A stretch of DNA of 64,000 nt from the NCBI GenBank assembly GCA_001600415.1, contig BCJX01000002.1, positions 2,993,165 through 3,057,164 of the forward strand, in the 5' to 3' direction. The stretch's first letter is position 1. Each line of letters starts with the position of its first letter. The notes below the pieces were generated by a model. The model did no database searches and had not been told where the DNA came from. It saw only the letters and a program-made list of their open reading frames with translations. The translations under genes were made by a program, and so were the position numbers. This stretch comes from Pascua guehoae (taxonomy: Eukaryota > Basidiomycota > Tremellomycetes > Trichosporonales > Trichosporonaceae). Positions 53,442-64,000 of the stretch are shown here, piece after piece.

Positions 53442-54786
53442 ATGGCTCTGTATCACCCTCTCTTTGCGGTCTTGGCTGCTGTATCCGCCCTTGGCCACGT
53501 GGCCCTGTGGGACGGGAGCATGTATAGGTATGTACAGTACAAGGATGACACTCTCGGCCCACCCTGCTGACAGACCAGTTACGATATCAACTTCAACGAC
53601 GCCAAGCGCACAGAGGAAGAGGTGACGCTGGGCAGAGTCGAGGGTCCTCTTGCTTGGAGCGACAACCACCCGATCGAAAAATGGTTTTGCCACGGCTTCC
53701 TTGGCCATCCCCCGAGTACGTTTACGACGAGAATGGAACTGCAGAACCGTGGTGTCCTCGATTTTGGAGACGAGTCCATGACACTGTCAACTAACCAACG
53801 TAGAGGAAGGCGCATACATGGAACTTCCTTCGGGTGGGACGTACCATGGTTCACTGGGCAGCGGTCGTGGAATGGTCCCCAAGTTTCACCGTGATACCGA
53901 CCCCGATACCCGATTCACGAAGCCGTTTGACAATGGCATGGCCTGTTCTCCAAGCACACAGGGGATCGAGGCCGGTGGGGGGTTTTGCCATGCAAAGGAT
54001 CCGTGGGGCACGCCGCTGTCCAAGGTAACTGATGTCCGTGGCAGCGCCATTGCCATTGCGTACGAGAGTGACGCGTCAAAGGTCAAGCCAGAGGACTTTG
54101 CCGTCATTTCGGTAAACTACTCGTCGCCGTGGCTGGTAGACACCGACTTTCAAATCCCAAACGGTCTCCCGGCCTGTCCCCCTGGTGAGCACCTCCCGTC
54201 CCCTCGACGACCCCCTCACACGCGTCCCCGCGCTCTACGCAGCTTCAACACTAACCTGGTAGGTGGCTGTACGTGCGCGTGGGGCTGGATCCACAGCGCC
54301 AACTTTGGCTACAGCAGGGAGATGTACCATGTGTGCTACCGGTGCAAGATTGTCAACCCCGACCCGAACGGACGGCCTCTCCCCAAGCCTGTTGTGTCCC
54401 GCAAATGCCCATTCGAAAAGACAAACTGCACGTTGGGCGCCAAGCAGATGCATTATTGGTCAATGCGTGACTATAATAACAATTATGAGGACCCGTCGCA
54501 GCCCCCCTCGTACAATGGCGACTATGGGTTTATGAACGGCGCCCAGACCGACCTGTGGGAGGTCGACAAGGGCACAACGTGGAGCAACCAGCTCGCCGAG
54601 GACCCAAAGAACTATGAAGAGTACGTCGGCTCGTGGCGCAAGGACCGCGTCGCGTCGGCGGTCGCCGCGGGCAAGGCATCCCGCACCGAGCTCTTCCTCG
54701 ACGCGGACGGATTCCACAACCCGACCTCGTGGCCGTCCCCCACACCGGGCCCCTCGAAGAAGCGTTTCTCCCCCGAGGATAATTAA
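53442..54786 (+). CDS. Secreted AA14-like lytic polysaccharide monooxygenase
   Basis: Four predicted exons (53442-53527, 53579-53715, 53804-54184, 54263-54786) give 375 residues. The signal peptide ends ALG|HVALWDGSMYS, leaving His19 as the mature N-terminal residue, as the copper histidine brace requires. A second candidate brace His is in WFCHGFLGHPPKEGAYMELP, a block matching the W-F-H-G-H/F-L-x-x-P-P-N-x-G-x-Y-x-E-L-P region of basidiomycete AA14 and AA14-like proteins. Also shared are GSAIAIAYESDASKVKPEDF, the Cys-rich CPPGGCTCAWGWIHSANFG and NCTLGAKQMHYW...YNGDYGFMNGAQ blocks. Characterised AA14 members oxidatively cleave xylan bound to cellulose; this diverged member may be a related subclass. 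The tail is Pro/Ser-rich and charged, with no CBM or GPI signal. Substrate is inferred only from family. Confidence 0.75.
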
Positions 54787-55739
54787 TGCCGGGTTGGGAC
54801 GTCTCAAGTACAGCGTGTCTCAAGTAATGGCCGGCCCATACGAGACGATGGCGAGACGATGGCAAGACGATGGAATTTGAAGAAATCAGCTGAGAAGTGA
54901 AAGTAAATAATGACCATACCGTGGCAATGTTATTCATCCAACTGGCTGTAGTACATGTGTAGCCGGAAAGTATTGAGACTGCCACATTGAGCTCGGCCGC
55001 GCTCGATGCTGAGCATGGACACTCTCTACATCAATCCGATCGTCCGAGTGGGAAGCCGCGCATCAAGATAAGTTCCAGCATACCATGCAATCTTGTACTA
55101 TCCACCATGCACATCAAGGACCACGATGTCGAGACGAGAGTAGGGGCTCTACATCCTCCTGCAGTTTCTGAACCAAGCCCTACCTGCGTGCGACCGAGCT
55201 CAACGTGGCAGGCGCAACACTGTTGGGTCGCATGGTCGTACCTATACATGGGCTCGGTCGAATACATGTAGAAGCGTTCACGACTTCAGGGGTCAAACGC
55301 CATGTGGCTTCTCACGTGGTTAGCATAAGAGAGCCAGTAAGTGGGGGTGGGGTGGCATGGCGTGGCGACAGCTTGGTCGTTTGCCATGGATATGGCTGGT
55401 GGTGGATTTGGAAGGTTGGGGGGGAAGTGAGAAGAAGAGCCTTTTGGGACGAGTATATCGTTTTGGTGGCCGACGGTCATGGACAAAGATCAGGGGCGAT
55501 TATTGAGCCAGGCACGGATAATGTTGATAAGCAGCCCTCCACCCAAACCTTGGTCTTGATATCGGATCATCCAATGCGACCGCCTTGTGTGTCAGTGTCT
55601 TGGCCATGAGAAACGACAGAGGTGACGCAGAGAAAGGGGCATAAAAGGCCAACGGAGGGCTGCCCTGTTCTCCCCATCTCAAGTCAGCCATCCCCCTCAC
55701 CCCACCCCCAGCTTGCCCCATCCCCACCAGACAGCAACC
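54787..55739. other. Intergenic region, no supported gene
   Basis: A CATAAAAGG element near 55640-55648, about 100 bases before the next ATG, is the likely TATA box of the oxidoreductase. The last 60 bases are CCCC/ACCCC-rich. Confidence 0.5.
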
Positions 55740-56474
55740 ATGAAAATCGGCATCCTCGGCACTGGCAACATTGGCAAGACGCTCGGCGGGCACGACGTCA
55801 AGGTCGCCAACTCGCGGGGGCCCGAGACGATCGGTGCCGACGTGCTCGCCAACGGCGCGCGGGCAGCGACGTCGGCGGACGCGATCAAGGACGTGGATGT
55901 GGTCATCACCTCGATCCCGTTCAACAAGTGGCCCGAGGTGGGGGCATCGGGCTTGTTGTCGGGTATCCCCAACGAGACGGTCCTGATCGACACGTCCAAC
56001 TACTACCCGCACCGTGACGGCAACTTTCCCGCACTCGACGCGGGCGAGCTCGAGGGGCCCTGGGTCGAGAAGCAGATTGGCCACCCGCTCGTCAAGGCGT
56101 GGAATTCAATCTACACCGAGTCGTTTATCCACAAGGCCACCGAGCCCGGGTCCAAGGACCGCATCGCCCTCCCCGTCGCCGGCGACCGGGAGCAGGACCG
56201 CGAGGTCGCCTGCCAGCTCGTCAACGATACCGGCTTCGAACCCTACGATGCAGGCACCCTCGCAGAGTCCTGGAGGCAGCAGCCCGGCGCGCCCTGCTAC
56301 TGCACCGACCTCACGCTCGCTCAGCTCCCCGACGCCCTCGCAAGGGCCGAAAAGCACCGCCTCCCAAAGCGCCGCGACTTGATCATCGGCGTGCTCTTGG
56401 AGAAGCTCAGTGATGGCGCCCCTTTCCCGCCCGCGGACATGATGATCGCCCTCAACAGGATTATTGAGGCGTAG
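55740..56474 (+). CDS. NADP-dependent oxidoreductase of the F420-dependent (PF03807-like) family, intronless
   Basis: A 244-residue uninterrupted frame. The N-terminal Rossmann fold reads MKIGILGTGNIGKTL then GGHDVKVANSRGPETIGADV: the GTGNIG dinucleotide loop and the N-S-R-G-P NADP-phosphate site are those of the F420H2:NADP oxidoreductase/NADP-reductase family common in bacteria. DVDVVITSIPFNKWPE and ETVLIDTSNYYPHRDG follow, then VKAWNSIYTESF and LPVAGDREQDREVA. Fungi lack F420, so it probably reduces another substrate with NADPH. Between the nucleotide loop and GHDV, helix A is about six to eight residues shorter than in typical members, which normally have an Arg/Leu/Ala-rich turn there. 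No introns occur, unlike most neighbours, so bacterial origin is plausible. Confidence 0.8.
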   Translation: MKIGILGTGNIGKTLGGHDVKVANSRGPETIGADVLANGARAATSADAIKDVDVVITSIPFNKWPEVGASGLLSGIPNETVLIDTSNYYPHRDGNFPALDAGELEGPWVEKQIGHPLVKAWNSIYTESFIHKATEPGSKDRIALPVAGDREQDREVACQLVNDTGFEPYDAGTLAESWRQQPGAPCYCTDLTLAQLPDALARAEKHRLPKRRDLIIGVLLEKLSDGAPFPPADMMIALNRIIEA

Positions 56475-56722
56475 ACGGCAGCGCTCGGTTCCTGACAGGT
56501 ATGAATCGCCGTTCAACGTGAGGCTGTGTGCGTTGCGGGAGGAGGCGTGGAGGCCGTACACATTCTCAAGCAAGTCAGCAATGAGGCAATGTGAAATACT
56601 GCTGAATTCTGAGAGCTTGAGCCTGTTCTCTGCAAAACGGTTTGGTCCTCAATGGCACTTGGGCCAGACGTCTGACATTAAAGAGTGACATTCATTGCCC
56701 CAAGCTAGCAGTACCGGCCCAA

Positions 56723-58187
56723 CTAGCCCTTGACAGGAGTCTGTCTACTCTTGAGATACCTAGCCTCCTCCTTGCTATCCTTGCGCGCCCTTGAATCCTT
56801 GCTATCCTTGCGCGCCCTTGCCTCGATCTTCTTGGCCTCTTTGGCGCTGACCTTGTCGTCGGCGCGCATGCCGCCGACCCTCCCCCAGCTGCCGTCGGCA
56901 CTGCCTCCATCGCTGCCGGTGAGGCCACCGACGCCGCCGCCCATGAGGTTGGGCACGAGGGGCACTTCGGGGAGGAGGACGTCCGAGCTGCGCGACGACC
57001 AGCGCCCGTGCTCTCCAGCGACGCTGTGGCTGCCGTCGTCCGACATGGTGATGGGGCGGAGGCGGAGGCGTTCCTGTGTCGTCATGTATGCGGGGGCCGG
57101 GGCGGCGTCGTCCTTGAGCGACGTCTTGGATGGGGACGGGGCGAGTCCCTTGGCTTGGGCGCGGAGGCTCGCAATGCTGGCTTTGAGGACGGCGCGTTTC
57201 TTGGGCGACGCGCGGCCAGAGTCGCTCGGGTCGTTGGCCGGAGACGTCCCGCGCGAGATGGGCGATGCAGGCGAGCCGACGCGCGATGGGGAGCGGACGG
57301 GTGAGCCGACACGCGATGGGGAGCGGGCGGGCGATCCTGCCACCGTGGGCGAGCCGGCATTCAGGCGTGCATACGTCGATGCAAGGGCGAGTGCGAGCGC
57401 CTCGTCGTCGGCAGGTCCCGGCGTGGTCGCCTCGTTGTAGTGTGTCGTTGGCGTCGGGGGCGCGCGGAACGCAGATGGCGGGTCGTTGTAGTGCGTCTCT
57501 GGCGTCTCCGGGACGCGGTACGCAGAGGGCGGCGGTGGGCCCCGCTTGGCTGCTGGTGGCGTAGCCGGGGCGATATCAGCGACGGCGTCGGAATACACAG
57601 ATCCCGATACACCCGACCCCGTTACACTTGCGCCTGAGACAGACGACCCGACCGACGTCCGCTTTGAGTGCCGCTGCATGTGCTTGGGCACGAGCTCGAC
57701 CTCGCCGTGACACGGCCCGCCCTGCTCGACCAGGTGGGCAGGGGATGTCGCGCCCGCCGACGCAGCGACAACGCCCGCGCCGACGACTTGGCCGACCGCA
57801 TTGGGTGGGCGGTCTTGGTCCTGCACAAATGCGCGCGAACCGCGCCGCTTGAACCACAGCCAGCCAAAGATGACGAGGAAGATGAACACGACCGAGCCGA
57901 CGACGATGCCCACAATCGCTCCGGGCCGGATATGGCCTTTGCGTTGGAACGCCGGGGCAGAGGGCGATGGCGAAGGTGAGGCGCGTGGGGCGAGGCGAGC
58001 TGGGAATGTTAGAAGAGTCAGAAGGCCTTGGAGCGGCAAGAAACTGGAGAGAGGGCCCTTGTGAGTCGTCATAGCGACCTCCCCGACTACGTTCCCACGC
58101 TTCTCACTCACCAGGACTCCCGACCAGCGGGGTGCCAAGGACGCGCCCGGCGACGAGCGCGGCTGTGAGCGCTGCAGACAGCCGCAT
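56723..58187 (-). CDS. Single-pass membrane protein with long disordered cytoplasmic tail
   Basis: Two predicted exons (58187-58112, 57999-56723) give 450 residues. Signal peptide MRLSAALTAALVAGRVLG; a very short Ser/Pro-rich ectodomain (PRASPSPSPSAPAFQRKG); one helix GAIVGIVVGSVVFIFLVIFG followed by LWFKRRGSRAF as the stop-transfer. The ~360-residue tail is Ser/Pro/Ala-rich with repeated SPSRVGSPxR units (near 245-275), two copies of YRVPETPETHYN-like blocks and a charged end (SAKEAKKIEARARKDSKDSR). It resembles basidiomycete single-TM proteins of unknown role and loosely Mid2/Wsc-type sensors, but no WSC or Cys-rich domain exists. The many SP sites suggest phospho-regulation. The gap to the upstream oxidoreductase 3' end is ~250 bases. 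Confidence 0.72.
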
Positions 58188-60506
58188 TTCACTATAAGGT
58201 AGAAAACGTAGAAAGAGTGTGAGCTACAGTTGGAGGTCTGGAGACCGAGGATCGAGATGATTGATGACACGGGGAGAGGAGAGGTGATTGGCCGATTTCC
58301 GGCGTATTTTGGAGGGGCGAAACGCGAGGTCGCGCGATGGCCAGTTGCCTGTCGTGCGGGACGAGTAGGGAGTTTAACGCGTGCGATACAGGGGTTGTGG
58401 ATGGGTTCTGGCGGCCTGGTCGGCGGTGTGGGACGTGGGGCGAGCGTCGGGTGTCCTTCTGAACGTTGTTTTGGTGAGTTTTGGCAAGCTCGTAGAAGCA
58501 ATGTGATCAATGTGAGATATGCCAAGGATAGAACCAAAGCTCCGGATACGACTGGTGAGACTATGTTTGGTGCTGAGCGATGCCCAACGTCAGCTCCCAG
58601 CTCGACCGCTTTTAATCAACTGTTGCCAGAAAACTTGGCGCTCGGACCACAGTGCAGGTCTGGCCCACCGTGCCCTGTTCTGCCCCCTGCCCGCCTCTTG
58701 CTTTCCTCTCTGCTCACACGCCCAGTGTATGCGTTGTTTCACACATGACGCAAGGGTGGCAACAAAGAGGCCAGAGGCTTGAGCATGGCCATGGAAGGAG
58801 CCCCAAGGACAAGAGTAAAATTGAAGGCCTTTCAGCACATCAGTGGCGCGTGTGGCGGTGGCGGCGGCGGAAACCGAAACCACCAGCGGTCATGTGAAGT
58901 AAGCGTGTGAGCAGAGAGGAGAGTGTGCTATTGAGGGTGATGAGGGTTGTGGCGCACCAACAATAACAAACGCACAACCGGCGCCTTTAAAAATGGCGGG
59001 CCTTGGGGCGTCAGCGTAGAGTTGGTGCAATGGGCGGAGTTGGGGCACTCTCCGCCTCCCAAGCGGCCAGCAATGCCGCCCCGCTTGGAGTGGCGCGATG
59101 GGTGACACCGGGTTGATAGTACTGAGTAGTGTCGTCACCTCCTCAATGCTACCATCGGCGTGCCAGAGGCTGGCGTTCTCACAGCCGCTGCGGCCGTCGC
59201 GGTAAGGTCGACCTGCAGGTCGGGCATGATGGTGCTCAAGCTGGACCCACCCAACTCCTCTCTCGACTGTAACTGAACCATGTCCAGAGTGGGAGCTCGC
59301 CATCGTCTCTGTACGGTGTTCTGAACCTCCGCTATGGTGGAGCTGGATTCTTCAAGCTATTCCACAGCCTACCGCGGGGCAGTGGGTACAACAAAGTAAG
59401 AGCATGCAGACCTTGGAGGCCTGCCACCACTGAGCAAGTCCTGTTGCGCTCAATTTTTCGGGTTGACGCGACGTACTCTTCTCGTTACATGATCGCTGCT
59501 TCCATAACCTTTTATGCGCAATTATGCTGCATGCACAGGTGTAATCGCACAGCCCGGAGTGATCAAGATCTGGGGGTTGCCGATCGCGCCTGGCGACGTA
59601 CGCGCGGCGGCCGCGAGGAGGCAGTGTCGCATAGCAGAGAGGCACTACACATCGCCGAGGATACGCCGAGCTCGGGTTTCCAACCCCGTCCTCCCCACCG
59701 CACGTGCACTGTATACCTCGGCGTGGCTGACCAAGCGTCGACGCCGAGCGACGACGTCTGTGCGATCGGCGAATGCTACCACCCCTGCGGGTCTGCCCAT
59801 GCGGTGCGTCGAGATGTCGCTTCCGCAGTGGGCGGCGCATGGCTGCGGCACTGGTGTGCTGGGCACGTTTTCCGACGCTCGTTTGCTGGGTGCGTACGTG
59901 TGAGGCATGTGAAGGCGCCATGACCCATGGCCGGTTCGGCTGTTCGGCAAGGATGCGATGGAATATACGATTGATTGATTGAGCGATAGAGTGGTTAGTG
60001 CCAAGTGCCATCGTTAGTGCGGAGATGGGCTCATCTGCCCGTGCAACCCCATCCCGGGTCTAGATAGAGGCCGCCGGCCACCCACAGACGGGCAGAGGCA
60101 GAGGCGGGCAGTTGGGAGGTTGTGGATTGATTGCAAGAATTGAGACGGTGATGGGAGAGCGTGGCCGCGGGGTGGGACACATGTCCGGATACAGGCACCA
60201 GGGACACGGTGCAGACAGACCCACCTCATCGGTTCAGGGAGGGTGGCAATAACCGCCTGCCTGCCTGTCCTTCCCTTCCTTCCTTGCTTCATTTCCTGGC
60301 GGCGCTTTACCTTCCTCCGTTTCGGTACCGGCAGACCGGCCGCCGCATGCCCCGCATCACCACACCATGCACACCACACTTTAAACTTGTCTTCTAAAGA
60401 ACGCTATTCTACTCTCATAACACCTCCTTCCTCTTCCACACTCTCCCTTTCAACACACACACACACACACACATTTTCCCTCCCCACTATCAAACTCACC
60501 TGCATC
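58188..60506. other. Gene-poor interval between divergent promoters
   Basis: Frames on both strands (for example 59303-58890 minus) lack motifs and intron logic. Ends in a CA microsatellite and a CT-rich leader before the aldehyde dehydrogenase ATG. Confidence 0.45.
60453..60473 (+). repeat. CA microsatellite in the 5' leader of the aldehyde dehydrogenase gene
   Basis: Ten consecutive AC dinucleotides ending 34 bases before the ATG. Confidence 0.9.
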
Positions 60507-63188
60507 ATGGCCCTCCCCGCATATGTCGAGACGCCCCTCGCGTCGCTGGACGAGGTACGTTTGGGACCGACGTACTCCCGGAACGACGAGCCGGGGGAGG
60601 CGTGGGTGGCGGCGTAGGCAATTGCCCAGCTGGCGGGGGTCGGATTCGGCCAGCATCTGCATACCCAGCGTAGCACAGTGCACTTGGACTTGGGGGCACT
60701 GTGGGTTGCAGTTTTGCAGTGCTGCAGTGGACAAGTGGCGGTCAACGCATGCTTGAACACGCGGCGGCCAGCTTCTGCCAAGCGTGCACGGTGTAACGCT
60801 GCAACCACCACCTGTTCACCTCTGCACGTTGCTCACGGTGTTGCAATGCACCGTTGTAGCCTGCGCCGTCTCCCGCGCAACGTGCACAGCTTGCCCCACG
60901 TCCGACGCCCCAGCCACACCCCCAGTACACCGCTCATATCCCAGACCTACGACCGTCTCCAGGCCACCTTCCTTTCGCACCGTACGCTCCCCATCGAGTA
61001 CCGCCTCTACAACCTCAAGCAGCTCGCATTCCTTCTCACCGACAATGAGGAACGGATCAAGGCCTCCATCAAGGCCGACCTCGGCAAGGGCCCCTTTGAT
61101 GCCGCCGTCGGCGACGTGAGTAGCCTTCAAGAGGACTAGCCACTAGTGTCCCCAAGCCGCATGTTCAGACGCTAATGGCAGATCTGGCCTACCCTCAACG
61201 AAATTGAGCTCGCCGTTAAGCGTCTCCCAGAGTGGATGAAAGACGAAAAGGCGACTCGTGATAGCACGCTCATGTTCAAGCTTGCCAGTGCGTCTGCGCT
61301 ACAGAGCTGTGACGCTTCCAACACGCAGTGGCTGATGATACCCAGGTCCCCGTGTCGTCCGTCAGCCCAAGGGTGTGGCACTGGTGAGTAGTGCAGCAGC
61401 GGTAGCGGTTATTCCATGTACCATGTCTGCTGCAATCAAATACAGACGTAGAGACGGTGCTGACCTACAGATTATCGGTGCTTGGAACTACCCATGGATG
61501 CTCTCTCTTGGTCCTCTTGTCGGCGCCATTGCTGCTGGTTGCCCGGCCATTATCAAGGTGCGTTCCATTCAATCGTGATGCCTACCAGTACCCAACACTG
61601 GCGCCCACCACATTGTTGGCGTCCTCGTGTTCCTGTATGCGTGTGACTCAATACGCGTTCTGCTCCCACGGTCCCACTTTCTGGGCTAGATGTGTACAGC
61701 CCCGAACAACTGCTGACAGGCAGATGTCCGAGCACAGCCCCGCCTCTGCTGCCCTCCTGACCGAGCTCCTCCCACGCTACCTCGACGAGGACGGATACGT
61801 CGTCGTCAACGGTGGCCCAGAGCAGTCGACGGCGCTTCTCGCCAAGCGCTGGGGACACAGTGAGCTCATCGTCATCGTTTTCCACCGAGCTCACCCCAGT
61901 CCTCTTTACCGGTGCCGGTACGATTGGCAAGATTGTCGCCACGGCCGCTGCCAAGACGCTCACTTCGAGCACGCTTGAGCTTGGCGGCAAGAGCCCCGTT
62001 ATTGTCGCGTCGGACGCCGACCTTACTATCACCGCCAAGCGCATGCTGAGTATCAAGGTTCTGGGTTCGGGCCAGATGTGCGGTGAGTGTCAAATCGCAT
62101 GCAGAGTATCCGCTAACCCCAGTGTGCCCCGACTACGTTCTCTGCGCCAAGGACCGCGTCGACGACCTTGTCGCCGAGTGCATTAAGACGTGCGTCACAT
62201 TCCCCACTGTGCACATTTACTCCAGCTGACCTGTAGCCTCGACGCCTTCTTCCCCAAGAACTCTGACCGCTCCATCCTCGTCGACGGCCCCCAGTCGTGC
62301 TCGCTGCGCAACTCCCGCGACTTTGACCGCCTCGCGAACGCGGTCGACGAGGCCGACATGAAGGGCAAGCTCATGTACCGCGGCGAGCAGGACCCCAAGA
62401 AGCGCCGCATGGGCATCAACGTTGTGCGCCTCGACCGCAACGCCGAGGGCGACGAGAGTCTTGTTGTCAAGGAGGAGATTTTCGGCCCCATCCTGCCCAT
62501 CATTCCTGTCGATGTAGGTTACACTTGATGTGCCAATTGCTAACCTGCGCAGGATGTCGACTCGGCCATCCGCTATGTCAACGCGCGCCCGACGCCGCTT
62601 GCCCTCTACGTGTGCTCGGCGAGCCGTACCACGTTTGACAAGGGTAAGGTTGTTAATGGTACTCTGTCCTAGCTTACACCAGTCATCCACGAGACGGTCT
62701 CGGGATCTGCCATCTGGAACGACTTTGGCATGGCCCCTGTTGCGCGCACGCTGCCATTCGGCGGTGTCGGCGAGAGTGGCTGGGGCTCGTACCACGGCGA
62801 GAACGGCTTCCTCGCATTCTCGCACCGCAAGGGTAGGTGCACAGTGATGCCAGAGACCCGCTTTGCTGTGACCCACGACTAACGCGCAGCGGTCCTCGAG
62901 GTCCCGTACTGGATGGAGCTGGCGCAAAAGGCGCGCTACCCGTCCAACGCAAAGGGCAACACGGAGCGCATGATGCGCCTCGTCATGACGGCCGGTATCC
63001 CCTTCCAGCGCCCCGTCAGCGTCGAGCACGAGCGCAAGCTCATTGAGCGCCGCAAGGCCCGCAAGCACCTGTACATTGGCGTCCTCATTGTACTCATCGG
63101 TGCGTTGATCGGCGTCGCCGCACGCACAGGCAACGCTCCGGGCGTCGCCACCTTCTTTGCGCAGGTCCGCGCCGCCGTCGGGTTCTAG
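60507..63188 (+). CDS. Fatty aldehyde dehydrogenase, ALDH3 type, C-terminal tail-anchored
   Basis: Twelve predicted exons (60507-60554, 60945-61115, 61182-61287, 61346-61383, 61471-61557, 61724-61859, 61900-62082, 62123-62189, 62237-62513, 62553-62643, 62683-62832, 62890-63188) give 550 residues. NAD-binding entry IIGAWNYPWMLSLGPLVGAI, then ILFTGAGTIGKIV, general base Glu222 in LELGGKSPVIVA, nucleophile Cys256 in GSGQMCVCPDYVL, KEEIFGPILPII and LPFGGVGESGWGSYHG. The end carries a basic KLIERRKARKH, a hydrophobic LYIGVLIVLIGALIGVAA helix and a short tail, the layout of ALDH3A2/Hfd1 enzymes anchored in ER, lipid-droplet or mitochondrial membranes. It oxidises long-chain aldehydes to fatty acids, for example from sphingolipid breakdown. 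Intron 1 is long (390 nt). Confidence 0.93.
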
Positions 63189-63785
63189 GCGACATGACAG
63201 AGCAGTGCCAGCCGCGATCTCTAGCCCCAGCAAGGTACGCCTCGAGCGGCGCGACTGCAGGCGTGCAGTCTAGGCATTATTCCGCCCTGTGCTAACGATC
63301 CAGGTGGTGCCGTGACGGCGTTGTCGCAAAAGGTGCTTCGGCCCACAGACCCATCCTCTTCCGCTCCCCTCCCAAAGTGACCCAGCGACGCCACACCGGA
63401 TCCCAGCCGTCCCAATACCCGGCCCTCAGTGAGAGCCACTACAGCAGTAGTGTGATTTTCGATGTGTAGTAGTTAGTTTTTGCCTTTTCTTTTATTCAGT
63501 AGCACCTCTTAGTTTTTATGGTGGACCTAGTTCGGTCCGTCGCAGCCGGGCCCCGCCTCGGTTGTCGAATGCAAGTGATCCATGCGTTTTACAGCGGTCA
63601 AAATGACGCTAGTCATGCGAGTCATGCTGGCTTGTCGGTCGTGTCTCTAGTAGGCTACTCTCTGGCTGCTGGTCACTGCCACGCTGGCGCGCCGTGTCAT
63701 GCTACTCCGGCGTGCTGAGCGGACGAGCCAACCAGCCACCACCACCACCACGTCTACCACCAATACTATCCACGCCCGATGGCGC
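63189..63785. other. Intergenic, convergent 3' ends
   Basis: No gene seen. A T-rich stretch near 63475-63515 may carry the aldehyde dehydrogenase polyadenylation region. Confidence 0.5.
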
Positions 63786-63872
63786 TCAGAACCGAGGGGC
63801 GCCGGGAGCGCCTGGCGGAATCTCGAGCTTGGGTGGGTCCACCCAGCGCACAGTGTCCCATGCCCAGTAGCC
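63786..63872 (-). CDS. Probable last exon of a gene extending beyond the right edge
   Basis: After a clear acceptor with branch site (GACTAAC then ATCCAG) the frame reads GYWAWDTVRWVDPPKLEIPP then GAPGAPRF and stops at 63786. Aromatic-rich composition and the intron signal suggest real coding. The preceding exon would lie at or beyond 63990, so neither family nor start can be determined. Confidence 0.35.
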   Translation of the reverse strand, partial: GYWAWDTVRWVDPPKLEIPPGAPGAPRF

Positions 63873-64000
63873 CTGGATGTTAGTCGTGTCCACGGAGCGA
63901 TCAGGTAGATAAGACAGCAAGCACGTGTCATGGGCCATGTCGTGTTGCGTGGGATCGACGTGCCCAGGCCCACCTCTGGCTAAAGGCACACTCGCTACAC

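Noticed and set aside
56730..57440. 236-codon plus-strand frame
   Set aside because: Antisense to the disordered tail of the single-pass membrane protein; repeats mirror its SPSR units.
59352..60011. 219-codon minus-strand frame
   Set aside because: Composition like other noise frames; no start context or family support.

Overview
The window looks like nuclear DNA of a basidiomycete yeast or mould, most likely Tremellomycetes and perhaps Trichosporonales. That placement is inference. It rests on GC-rich coding sequence, many short introns (about 35-70 nt) with GTGAGT/GTACGT donors and CTAAC branch sites close to the acceptor, a basidiomycete-style zinc-cluster regulator, an AA14-like polysaccharide monooxygenase and a RIM9/PalI protein. 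I rebuilt exon structures by hand from splice sites, reading-frame continuity and family motifs, so intron edges are predictions.

Layout, left to right. 0-16 kb: the 3' part of a polynucleotide kinase-RNA ligase (+), a PalI/SUR7 membrane protein (+), a small secreted protein (-), a peroxisomal enoyl-CoA isomerase/hydratase ending in AKL (-), a tiny basic protein (-), a five-exon GNAT acetyltransferase (+), a Gln/Asn/Gly-rich repeat protein (+) and an HSL-type esterase (+). 16-30 kb: a minisatellite-bearing gene desert with an assembly gap, NAD formate dehydrogenase (-), an 11-exon Zn2Cys6 regulator (-) and a 10-exon RTA1 seven-helix protein (-). 30-40 kb: a CAP-domain protein with a GPI-type tail (-), a GRE2-like NAD(P) reductase (+), a six-cysteine secreted protein (-), and a tRNA-Gly(UCC) with an intron, preceded by a strong hairpin. 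40-48 kb: a secreted GH3 beta-glucosidase (-) divergent from an MFS sugar transporter (+), separated by a promoter region holding a 10-bp tandem array; then an intronless bacterial-type proline dehydrogenase (+). 48-64 kb: a PUA/ASCH-like protein (+), a WW-domain/glycine-rich protein (-), an AA14-like LPMO (+), an intronless NADP/F420-type oxidoreductase (+), a single-pass membrane protein (-), a tail-anchored ALDH3-type fatty aldehyde dehydrogenase (+) and the last exon of a gene running off the right edge (-).

The theme is saprotrophic carbon use: beta-glucoside hydrolysis plus sugar uptake, a polysaccharide monooxygenase, peroxisomal fatty-acid and fatty-aldehyde oxidation, and formate oxidation. 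About half the window is gene-poor. No complete mobile element, CRISPR array or rRNA is visible. The strongest leads are the two intronless, bacterial-looking enzymes among intron-rich neighbours, the kinase-ligase fusion, the 10-bp array between the beta-glucosidase and transporter genes, and formate dehydrogenase introns that begin with expanded donor-derived hexamers.
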